A stretch of 64,000 bases of DNA from Daedaleopsis sinensis (taxonomy: Eukaryota; Basidiomycota; Agaricomycetes; Polyporales; Polyporaceae). Position numbers and translations under genes: made by a program. Position 1 is the stretch's first letter, and each line of letters opens with the position of its first letter. The DNA is taken from assembly GCA_033807695.1 (NCBI GenBank), contig CM066309.1, forward strand, positions 2,542,001 through 2,606,000, written 5' to 3'. A model generated the notes under the pieces. The model was not told where the DNA came from. It searched no databases and worked only from the letters and a program-made list of their open reading frames with translations. Shown here one piece after another: positions 1 through 9,314 of the stretch.

Positions 1-113
1 CCCGTTTAATTGCGCCTCTATATTAACTTCATAAATACCGACGCTTCCTGCCCTCTCACTCTCACTCCTCCCGCCCCATCACCTCTGCTCTCTGCCATCG
101 TCCTGCCATCACC

Positions 114-961
114 ATGAGCGAAGCAAGCGCAACATCTCCTCCTGCACCCGCCGACTCCTCTTCTCCGCCCTCCGTCCAGCCACCTCCTGCGGCATCAATC
201 GAGCACGCCCTCCATGCACGCATCGACGCATTCTCACCTGCCTGCCCATCTGCGCGCACCTCGTATACTCGTGTCGACTTCACAGGCGGAACGGGCACGA
301 ATACGCCCAGACCGGAAATCACACACGACGTGGACGACGAAGAGCTTCCGGCGGAGGCGCCTCAAGCCCCCGCTGAAGAGCCCATCCCCCAGACGCCGCA
401 AGTGTCCCTCACCTTCCTCCTGGTCTCTGGCCGTCGAAGAACCATGTCATTTGAGCCTGAGACTACTGTTGGTCGCGTGAAGGAGCTTGTATGGAATGCT
501 TGGCCAAACGGTGAGCACTTCTGCCTCCTGCCATCTCACGGCTCTACCTCCGCAAATTACTTCGTCGATCATCCTTTCGCGGGAGACGTGTGATCTCTGA
601 CCAGTTATTATCTCATGTGTTCGTTACAGACTGGCAGGATGAGCGTCCTCCCGCACCGTCATATCTCAGGGTTCTGTATCTGGGCAAAATTCTTCAAGAC
701 GAAGATTCCCTAGACAGTACGTTTCTTGCGCTCTGATTCCTGAACCCAATCATAACGGGGTCTGCAGACCTATCTTTCCCCACGCAGTTGCCTTCGGCCT
801 CCCCCTCCTCCACCATCGTGCACCTCTCTATTCGTGCGTACGCACCTCCGTCTGAGGACGTACCGAAGAAGAAGCGGCGAAGCACTGCACCCACCGGCGC
901 TGCTGGCGACGCTGGCGACGAAGAAAGTGCGGGTTGCTGTTCGTCATGCATCATCTGCTGA
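114..961 (+). CDS. Membrane-anchored ubiquitin-fold protein (UBL3/MUB-like)
   Basis: Three exons fit: 114-510, 630-716 and 768-961 (225 aa, phases 1 and 1, no stops). The first ~95 residues are Pro/Ala/Ser-rich and probably disordered. The rest is a ubiquitin fold: a VSLTFLLVSGRRRTMSF strand, then a VGRVKELVWNAWP helix, then YLRVLYLGKILQDE, as in UBL3/MUB (Rad60-SLD_2) proteins. The chain ends Cys-Cys-Ser-Ser-Cys-Ile-Ile-Cys after a KKKRR basic patch. CIIC reads as a CaaX prenylation box, with further cysteines open to acylation. UBL3/MUB proteins are prenylated and recruit E2 enzymes or sort cargo at membranes; that role is inferred here. The N-terminal extension is longer than in animal UBL3 (about 117 aa). 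A TATA-like ATAAATA lies about 80 bp upstream. Confidence 0.82.
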
Positions 962-1960
962 GTGGCCGCGGTGCTAAGTGAGTTTTACAACCATCCCCCT
1001 TGCTACCGACATCCACAACTCTGACGTGCCACATAGTGCTCAGCATGCCCGGTTATGTGCGTACCCAAACTTAGCACAAACCCTCTCCAGCTTCAAGTAC
1101 TGCGCGCCCTCAGCAAATCTGGTATTTTCCCGTACCGGGCAGTACCACCCGGCTCCACGCATCTCCCGACCGGTCTTCTCAGCAGTCCAGCCGTCTCTTC
1201 TTCTCTCCCGCTTTCCATGGACACCTCTAGCGTACCTCTATACCTTCTGGGTCGCCCGCGTGGTCCCGCGCGTCTGCGTTCCACACGTCGCGTGCCGCCT
1301 CGAACCCATAATCCTCGGTCTGGATCCGCCATCTCATCCCTATCCTCCCACCTATCCAGCACCCTGCCCTTCTTCCCATCCACCGTCTCTATTCATGACC
1401 GCCACGCCCCACAACGTCAGCTCTCACCCGCCCCGGCCCATCCGACCCATCACTTTCGAAAGAAGCAGAGAGGAGAACGGAGAGCATGGAGCTCTGCGGT
1501 CGACCGCATGCGTCTGCGACGCGCGCTCTCGGTTCTCGCTGATCCCGCACACCGCATCCCCGCATGACCTTCGGCCGCTCCCATCTTCCCCTTCTTCCCT
1601 CCTCGCTTGCACATTATTAGATACGACATGGAGCTGCTGGCCACTCGGCTTCGGTCTGCGCACCGTCAGTCTTCCGCCGACTCCACGCTTCTCCTTCTGT
1701 CGTCCCCGTCCCAGTTTCACGTGGGTCGATTCTCTTCTCTTGCTTCGCACCCTCTTCATGTTGGTCGGATGGAGCGGGATCGTCTGTATCGTCCTTGCTA
1801 TGTTTGTTTGTCGTGCTCCCATCTATGCTGCGAGTACGAACCGTACTCATGGTACGCATGCCTGTCGTACACATCGTTCATTTGTATATTACTCCCTGCA
1901 TATCGCAATCGCTAGCCCTCTGTCACATAGCTCATGGTTGTTGACTACCGACAAAAAGAA
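962..1960. other. 3' flank without a supported gene
   Basis: This is C/T-rich sequence after the UBL3-like stop. Long open frames exist but have the composition of pyrimidine-rich noncoding DNA, and the longest runs into the antisense of a tRNA. From about 1795 on, it matches the 3' flank of the second tRNA-Gln. Confidence 0.5.
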
Positions 1961-2064
1961 AGGCGCTACCAGGGATCGAACCTGGGTCTTGGGAAGGAGA
2001 TCACGCGACCGGATTATTCGGCCCTGCTCAGAATCCCAAGTGATAACCACTACACTATAGCGCC
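1795..2064 (-). repeat. Inverted duplicate of a tRNA-Gln and its 3' flank (copy 1)
   Basis: Read on the minus strand, the tRNA and about 165 bp downstream match 13523-13797 on the plus strand. Shared blocks include TTAGCGATTGCGATATGCAG, GGAGTAATATAC, GAACGATGTGTACGACA and ACAAACAAACATAGC. The 5' flanks of the two tRNAs do not match. Confidence 0.75.
1961..2064 (-). tRNA. tRNA-Gln (CTG) with intron
   Basis: The reverse complement folds as a tRNA. It has acceptor stem GGCGCTA/TAGCGCC, D-arm GTGTAGTGGTTATCAC, anticodon stem TGGGA/TCCCA with loop TTCTGA-T (anticodon CTG) and T-arm CCAGG-TTCGATC-CCTGG. An intron of about 33 nt sits in the canonical place one base 3' of the anticodon. A T-rich run (TTTCTTTTTG) follows the discriminator base and would terminate Pol III. 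The isotype rests on the anticodon loop only. Confidence 0.85.
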
Positions 2065-2223
2065 ATGGCTACAAGTCGATTGCATTATTTCTCCTCCAGT
2101 AACTGGCTCGCTGAAGAAGTCGTAAGTACGATCGTCACTAGTTTAAGTTACTACATAGTACTTACTACTTACGGTACCCACTCTCGGAGTGCCAGCCCAG
2201 AGCTAACCTACCGTCTACTTTCA

Positions 2224-2508
2224 GACTATTCAGCCTCGAAGAAACTGCAAGATATCCACCACAGTCAGCATGGAAAGCTCCTCCTCAGAGGTCTCTTCGC
2301 GCAGATCCGGAGCCTTTCTCCAAGTTCAACCGCGAGTACACCTCGACCGACGGGCCATCCATGACATTCCTCCTTGACTTCTCCAAAACCCTCATCACAG
2401 AGCCCGGGGTTCTTTCCACTCTCCTCGACCTTGTTCGCGAAGCACAGGTTCAGAGTGTGCGCGACAGGATGTTCTCCGGAGAAATCATTGACACGTCCGA
2501 GGACCGCG
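2224..2508 (+). pseudogene. Glucose-6-phosphate isomerase N-terminal remnant
   Basis: Two frames joined by a frameshift near 2305-2310 give the N-terminus of a eukaryotic phosphoglucose isomerase. The first reads KKLQDIHHSQHGKLLLRGLF. The second reads SKFNREYTSTDGP, LLDFSKTLITEP, LLDLVREAQV, RDRMFSGEIIDTSEDRA. After the EDRA motif, where a working enzyme continues into its first sugar-phosphate domain, similarity stops and copper amine oxidase-like sequence begins. This is a decayed fragment of roughly 95 codons. A working copy is expected elsewhere because the enzyme is essential for glycolysis. Confidence 0.78.
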
Positions 2509-4214
2509 CTCGGTGTCGTCGTTCGTGAGCTGACAAGGTCGCGCCCCAGGAGGCCATGGCGCAGTATGGTACGTGCGCATCTCGGACTAGGTGACGTCCA
2601 AGTTGGACTCTAATCTTCTTGTAGCTGGTAGCTCGGATCCCATGCAGACGAACACTGCGTGACTCGGACCGGTACTTCGTCATTATGTCAACCTTCCTCC
2701 TGGTTTGCTACATTCTCGAGTGTATAACATGCTGTAACCAGGGGGCTAATGTCTGGTCACGACTGCCCTCATGAGGCCGTGTATTTGCGGGCGACGACTC
2801 ACAACTTCGAGGGTCGTATCACCCGCGAGCGCGCGATCTGCATCTTCGAGCACGACAGCGGACGTCCGCTCACTCGCCACACAGGTTACCACGATGGCGA
2901 GTTCGATGCTACGCGTGGCGGCGTGGCTGCTAGTTCATCGTTCGCAGTATTTCCACCGTTAGAAAGTATGTGCGAGTCAGAACTCTTGTGTAAGAACTAG
3001 ATGCTGACTAGCCTTTTTGGTCTCTGCAGCCACGACTACCGTGGGCTGCTACGAAGACTCGTAAGCCTTCGTAAACTAAACCTTTGTTGTCCAGTGTTCA
3101 ACTACATGTTCACGATCGATCGCACCATCGAAGTTCGCGTCTCTGCTTCCGGCTACTTGCAAGGTGGCTTCTGAGAGCCCGCCCAGGAGGGCTACGGTAC
3201 GGCCATCTGGGAGACGATCATAATAGGTTCCCTCCATGATCACATTATCAAGAACAGGGTACGCTGCCGCATCTGTACCGAAAGGTGTACCGTTACATAC
3301 GACTCATGCGCATCGATAGGTTGATTTCGATCATGTCACCGGCGAGGACAGATCTCTGCTATTCCGAGTCACCCACACCGTGGTCAAGAAGATCACCCAG
3401 CCGTGGTTCGACGAAGACTGGGGTCAGGAGATCATTCAGCAAAAGGTCTCGAAGACGTTCATCTAGAACGAGAATGGCGCTCCCCTCAAGTACTCGCAGA
3501 ATTTCTAAGGTGGCTACTCAACTGTCAACAGGGATGCGCTGAATCGCTGGAGTACCCCTCGTGGCTACGCCGTCCACGCCGTATGCTCCCTTATCCACAA
3601 CGTACGTTGGAGTTACTCCTCTAACCGTCGCACTCCGATCTAATCATACCACCCCGTCATAGATTGTCGTCGGATCTAAGCGTCTCCTCAACAACGCTAA
3701 CTGGACTCGCTACAACCTCGCCGTCTCGAAGCGCGAGCCAAGCTCAAGTTACCAGTGGAACATGCACCTGCCCGGCAAGCCCGTCGTCGACTTCCACAAC
3801 TTCTTCGACGGCGAGAACATCACACAGATGGACCTCGTCATGTGAATCAACATCGGCAGCACCATCTCCTCCAGGCCGAGGACTCGCCCAACACGCGCAC
3901 GAACATCGCCGCGTCGAGCTTCTCCCTCACGCCGCTCAACTACTTCGACTATGACATCTCCATGGACTCTACTAACTCAGTTCTCCTCCATGCGTCCAAG
4001 AAGCCCAAAAAGCCATCGGTCTACGAGACGATTACGGCGTTGGTGTCGCGAACTGCGTGCCCGACGTCGTCCCATCGTTCGAGTACCTCGGCGTGAAGAG
4101 GTTCGGTCTCGACGGTAACGAGGCAGCGCCGCAGACGGCGGAGGAGATGCGCAAGAGGGCCGAGCTCTTCCCAAGGTCGAGCTCTTCCACCGCATCAAGG
4201 TCGAGCTCTGAGTT
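2509..4214 (+). pseudogene. Copper amine oxidase remnant, multiple stops and frameshifts
   Basis: Successive frames carry the order expected of a fungal copper/TPQ amine oxidase. Blocks are HDCPHEAVYLRATTHNFEGR, ERAICIFEHDSGRPL, TTTVGCYED (the cofactor tyrosine near 3050), then after an intron FNYMFTIDRTIEVRVSASGY, SLHDHI, TQPWFDEDWG, KRLLNNANWTRYNLAVSKRE, WNMHLPG, VDFHNFFDGENI, AEDSPNTRTN and SLTPLNYFDYDISMDSTN. In-frame stops occur at 3172-3174, 3464-3466 and 3843-3845; the first and third lie where tryptophan is expected. The TPQ motif is C-Y-E instead of N-Y-D/E, so even this part would not mature normally. The N-terminal domains are nearly absent. The family oxidises primary amines to aldehydes; this copy is dead. 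Confidence 0.85.
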
Positions 4215-4601
4215 GTGTAAGATTCACCATCACGGAGTACGAGATTGGATGTGGAACGGAATGACATTGGGAGAGTATGAATAATTTGTCTGGCCAGTAG
4301 CAGCACATCCTTAGAATAACAATAACGAACTATCTTTTGCATATCTAACAATCCTTGTTACTTATGTTTGAGTGGTTCGAGTGTGGCCCTGGCCCGGGGT
4401 AGCAGCTGGGAAGAGCTGGTATACAGCAGTCCGAACTGGCAGGCCGCGCAGGTAATACCCGGGCCGTCGCTTCCGCTGCTTATCAATATCTCTAGGAGGT
4501 CTGTGCCGAGCTGTTGGCACACCGGTTATGCACTGACCACCCTCCACCTCCGAGTCCTTTCCTATCCAACCTACCTTTACGACCGCTCTACTGCTGCGAC
4601 G
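4215..4601. other. Spacer and leader of the first F-box-like gene
   Basis: No gene seen. The frame of the next gene is open upstream to 4368, but the conserved METAMDVDE start at 4602, which resembles the MDVDES start of the third array copy, is preferred. Confidence 0.5.
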
Positions 4602-6014
4602 ATGGAGACTGCGATGGACGTGGACGAGTATCACAACCCTGCGTTGGAGATGTTCAACAGACACCCCGTCTACGACAACATCTTCTCCTGTCTCACACCC
4701 CTTTCCCTCACACGCATGGCTTCGGTCAATCGTGCAATCCGCACAGTGACAAAGGACTTTACAGCCAGGGCGTACAATATCAACAGGAGACTCTCCAGTT
4801 TTGTGAGCGAGCCCCTCACATTCCGCTCCCTTATGGCTCGCACGCACATGGTCATCTCCGGCTCGTTCGCGCTCCAGTTCTTCGACCGCACATACTATCC
4901 AGACTCGGACCTCGACCTGTATCTCCATCCTGACCGCAACATTGCGGACGTTGGTCGGTACTTAGTGGCAGATGGATATCAGTACAAGCCGACGTCGTGG
5001 CAGCTGGCAGGATTCAAGGAGGAGGCAGAGAGGATCTGCGCGAATATCGACATCGAGATAGACGAGATTGAAAACGACGACGAGGCCAATCTCCTGTACT
5101 CCCTGAAGAGTTTGCGCGCCGTCTACACTTTTGAGAAGGAACTAGGCGACGGAGCGACTCGGAAGGTGCAGCTCATCGTTTCTCGGATTTCGCCCCTCGC
5201 CTGCATATTGGACTTCCATTCAAGTGAGTATTTTAACAGATCACATATCATGTCGCTGACCATGTTGTCGGTTGTGACAGCATGCGTTATGAACATAATC
5301 ACGTACAATGCGGCGTATTCTCTCTATCCCTATGCAACCTTCGAGCGGCGGGAGGCGCTCGTCGTGAACCAGGAGTCGCAAAGTCAAGATGCACTCGCGA
5401 AGTACTCCTCTCGCGGCTGGCGCATCCTAGCGAACCCTTCCCCTCTCAACGAGTTTCTTGAACCCTCCAAGAAGGGTAACCCGCTTTATAATCCTTGGTT
5501 CTTCGTCAGAACCCCGCGTTGGGTTTGCGATGGCCGTTCTTGGACGATCCCGCTTGATATGGATGGCGTCGTCCCACCCCCGCTTCCGTCTCCGTCGAGC
5601 CAGGACCCAGGTTGGGACCCCGTCGCAGAGTGCGGCTGGTTGCTCTCTATGTCGAAGTCGTCGGAGCCTCAGGTAGGGCTATGTTACGAGACAATCAAGA
5701 CGACCATCTTCCGCTGGCAGTACACGTCTCCGAACTTGGACTACATCCGGAACATGTACTCCTTCTTGCGCAGTCAAGGGAAGATGGAGCACCTCAAGAT
5801 CCCTTCAGGGAAGACGAGGGAAGACGTTGCTGATGCGTGGACATGGTCAGTGTTTTTGCTCGTCTGTGCGCATCATTATGTATCGTGAAGCTCACTGATC
5901 TTGTACAGGTGGGACCATGTGCTGCCAATGTTAAGGGAGTCGTTCCTTGTGGCATTCCCCAGTGGTTCATTTCCCACCCCTACTCGTAGGAGGCTCCTCG
6001 CGGGTGTTCACTGA
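4602..6014 (+). CDS. F-box-like / nucleotidyltransferase-like protein, array copy 1
   Basis: Exons 4602-5223, 5281-5845 and 5909-6014 give 430 aa. Residues ~20-60 (HPVYDNIFSCLTPLSLTRMA) resemble an F-box-type helix bundle. Residues 86-106 read SGSFALQFFDRTYYPDSDLD, which fits the hGS-x(n)-DhD pattern of polymerase-beta-fold nucleotidyltransferases (GS 87-88, acids 101-105). The rest is unfamiliar: a conserved NIITYNAAYSLYPYATF block opens exon 2, and WTWWDH spans the last junction. Both introns match those of the next copy. Possibly a lineage-specific enzyme or adaptor; I cannot assign a substrate. Cytosolic, with no signal peptide or helices seen. Confidence 0.78.
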
Positions 6015-6482
6015 TCTGTGGATCCGGAGTTTTATGCGTAGAATGTAAGTTTGGACCGTGGTAGTCGACATTAATGATAACAGCGACACAATGACGCGAC
6101 ACGTACGAGTCACAAGACAGTCGCGACCGACGCCCGCGCTCCCGGGAGGATCCGGTCAACAACCTTGTACCAGTACCACTCGGTGTTGTCAGTTGAAAGA
6201 CTTTCTATTATTGCCACTCCTCCCAACGCCGCCGACATGAGGATCATTGTCATCCGATATGTTGTTTCACCTCCAAAGGATGCTAGCGGCTATGGTATCA
6301 ATGAGGGTGATCAAGTAATCCAAGACTCGTTGTCTAGCTCGATTCCAACTTAAGTACCAAGCTCGACTAGTAGTATCCGAACCAATTCTGAGTCTGTGAG
6401 TGCTCCTCCGTCTACTCTTCCAAAATCTCTATGTCTTATAAGTTCCCATCCACCACCAACGACACTACAGCACATAGATGAT
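6015..6482. other. Intergenic between array copies 1 and 2
   Basis: No gene or RNA recognised. The frame of copy 2 is open to 6396 upstream, but similarity to copy 1 begins only after 6483. Confidence 0.4.
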
Positions 6483-7865
6483 ATGTCGTTCCATCAGGAT
6501 ATCCGAGTCTGTCATAGCAGCTCAGGTCATCGTGTCAGCAAGCTGGTTACACAAATCTTTGCACGTCACCCCATCTACGACAACATTCTTGCTCAGACGG
6601 ACGCCACTACGCTTGCTCGCATGGCTTGTGTCAACAACTTCCTCAAGCACATGGTCGCAGACTATACCTGTCGTGCCTTCAATATCAACCGACGATTCTC
6701 CCGATTTTTCGAAAACCCACGCGCCTTTCGGTCGCTACAGGCCCGTACCGCGGCCATCATCTCTGGATCTTTCGCCGTGCAGTTCTTCGACAGGACACTT
6801 TACCCCGACTCAGATTTGGACATCTACGCCCATCCTAATCGGCATATCTTAGACATCGGACTCTTTCTCATGGCGGAGGGATATAGCTACCGACCGATGA
6901 GTTGGCAACGGGAGCAATTCGAGGATGAAGTCGAGCGAGTGTGCTCGTACCTTGGAGAAGAACCCGCAGACAGCGGGGAACTCGAACAGCTGTATGGCAT
7001 GCCAAGCTTGCGAGCTGTCCATACATTTGAACGAGAAGACAGGGAAAGCACCAAGAAGATTCAAGTGGTTATGTCGCGGAACTCCCCTCTCGCGTCCGTG
7101 CTAGACTTTCATTCCAGTACGTGCCAATCCTCGTTCTTGCGCAGTGACGTGTTCAGCCTCACATTTCATTTTCATTTCCTCCCCTCTAGCATGTGTCATG
7201 AACATTATCACGTACAATGCGGCGTACTCCTTGTACCCGTATGCGACCTTCCAGCGGCGCGAAGCTCTCGTCATCAATGACATGAATCCGCAGGCGCCAG
7301 CCGCGCTCGTCAAATACGCCGAGCGTGGATGGAGAATTGTGGCGAACCCATCGCCCCTGGTCCCGTTCCTCTCCAACCACGCCTTTCACATGGAGACTGC
7401 ACGTTGGGTGTGTGATACGAAGAGCTGGGTCATCAAGCTCGACATGGACGGTGTCGTTCCACCGGCCCGACCCTCGCTCTCGTCAGTCCCGCTCGACTGG
7501 GATCCCGCAGCCGAGTGCAGCTGGATGCTCGTGGAGCATGGAAGTGAAGCACATATGTACTACGAGAATCTGCACACAACGGTCCTCAAATGGCAGTACA
7601 CCGCCGGATGCTACACATTCTGGCGTGTGCTAGTGAAGTTCTTCCGCGATCAGGGTACACTCGAGCACAAGAAGATACCGCCATGGAAGGGTAGGGACGA
7701 TGTGTCTAATGCGTGGACCTGGTATGCTATGTCTTCGCTCGTGGAGTGTACCGCATGCTGAACGACTCTACTAGGTGGGATCACATCTTGCCAGAACTCA
7801 GGGAGAGCTTTCAGGAAGGGCATCCGGGCTGGCAACGCCTCGCATGGAGCGACGTGTCATACTAA
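6483..7865 (+). CDS. F-box-like / nucleotidyltransferase-like protein, array copy 2
   Basis: Exons 6483-7116, 7190-7721 and 7775-7865 give 418 aa. It is collinear with copy 1: HPIYDNILAQTD at the F-box-like region, ISGSFAVQFFDRTLYPDSDL for the hGS...DhD signature, ILDIGLFLMAEGY, then CVMNIITYNAAYSLYPYATF at the start of exon 2 and WTWWDHILPELRES over the last junction. Intron phases are the same as in copy 1. The final residues differ, and an acidic stretch near residues 155-170 is shorter. Clearly a tandem duplicate that has diverged; both signature acids are kept, which argues for selection on the fold. Function unknown. Confidence 0.78.
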
Positions 7866-8195
7866 TCTTTTTATTGAGAACAAGCATTATACTAACCTTA
7901 CCTGTAAGTTCATGTAATGGCCAGGCATTGTTTCGCAGTAGCTCCATTTCCCACTAACAATAAGCGGATACTATCTACTATCATAGTATCATGTCTGAAA
8001 CCCCTGAGCGGGTCCGGGGATGGCTCAAGAAACAGTATGTATCGGACCGCGACGCCGGTGCTTCCTCGACGGAGTCAGTCGCGTTCACGACCAAGCTTCG
8101 AGCTCTATAAAACCTCGGCGTACTTGACCCTTCCCCCCCTCCCCTTAGTCACTGCTACTACCATCACTATCCCCGCACTCTCGAACAGCTACAAG
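7866..8195. promoter_or_regulatory. Promoter-like spacer of array copy 3
   Basis: A consensus TATAAAA lies at 8106-8112, about 85 bp upstream of the copy 3 start and followed by a C-rich leader. The promoter architecture has outlived the coding capacity of the gene it serves. Confidence 0.5.
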
Positions 8196-8790
8196 ATGCT
8201 GGTTTCAATGGACGTGGACGAGTCCCCGAACCGAGTGTTGGAACTACGGTTCAACAGACACCCCATCTACGACAACAGCCTCTCCCGTCTCACACCTCTC
8301 TCACTCACTTACATGGCACTTTTCCACAAGGGCGTACAATATCAACAAGCGACTCTCGTGGTTCGTCAGTGACGCAATCGCCTTCCGATCGCTCACGGCG
8401 CGCACGCATCTGGTCATCTCCGGCTCGTTCGCTCTCCAGTTTTTCGACCGGACCTACTATCCAGACTCGGACCTCGATCTGTATATCCACCCCGACGGAA
8501 GCATGACCAGTGTCGGCAGCTATCTGGTGGCAGATGGTTATCGGTTCAAGCCGTTGTCGTGGCAGCTCGCGAACTTCGAGGAGGAAACCGAGAGAATCCT
8601 CGCAAACATCGATGCACTAGGGAGCGAGGAAGAGATCAAGCTCGTGTACTCGCTCAGAAGCTTACGCACTATCTTCAACTTCGAAGAAAAGCTCGACAGC
8701 AGGGATGTCTTCAAGGTCCAACTCCTCGTCTCTCGCTGGGGTAGAGCTCTGCAGAGCGGGTCAAACTCCGGACTCAAGCGAGCAAGTTAA
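8196..8790 (+). pseudogene. F-box-like / nucleotidyltransferase-like array copy 3, broken
   Basis: It starts MLVSMDVDES and NRHPIYDNSLSRLTPLSLTY like copies 1 and 2. An internal deletion near 8310-8330 then shifts the frame and stops it at 8372. The other frame resumes with AYNINKRLSWF, continues through SGSFALQFFDRTYYPDSDLD (signature intact) and VADGYRFKPLSWQLANFEEE, and reaches KVQLLVSR. There it leaves the family pattern (copy 1 continues ISPLACILDFHS) and stops at 8790. The second half, including the NIITYNAAY block, is missing. A recent decay of a tandem copy, or less likely a short spliced variant. Confidence 0.75.
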
Positions 8791-9314
8791 CATCTGGTCG
8801 CGTCCGAATGAACATTACTACCCATCATTCTATTCCTGGACGGGTATACGTGTGAGTCAGTCAGCTCGGAGTCCATCTCCCGGCATCACGTCTTGGATCC
8901 TCTTCTTGCCCCTCTTAAGCCCAGGGTTTCCACACGGTGGGCATCAATACGCCGCCCCCATCGTCCATGCGACTACTGTCGACTCGCTTTCATTCACACT
9001 CGAGGTCCCAGCGCGGGGAGTTGAGGGCGTATACGAATGGTCGGCAGAGGACGGGCTCGGCAGCCTGGACTGTGCTTGTGAATGCAAATCGGTAAAGGTG
9101 CGTATTGCATTGACCATTTGATCAACACCCTCCCTATCCGAGAGAGCATACGAGCATCTTCGTAATCATAATAAGTTGCCACTGCTGTTGCGGCCTCCGC
9201 ACGGGTATAAGATCTGTGTGTCGCAGTCGAAGCATCCAAAGTCTCCTCTGCTCTGCTCGCACTTGTGTTCTGCGCAGCCGCGTTGGTGAGACCGCCTCAC
9301 CTCCTCACTGTGCT
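8791..9314. other. Spacer upstream of the sedolisin gene
   Basis: A frame through 8705-9121 is open but unlike any family I know. GGTATAAGAT near 9201 may be the TATA element of the protease gene, about 110 bp before its start. Confidence 0.4.

Noticed and set aside
978..2060. A 360-codon open frame on the plus strand after the UBL3-like gene
   Set aside because: The composition is that of C/T-rich noncoding DNA, no domain is visible, and its last part is the antisense of a tRNA gene.
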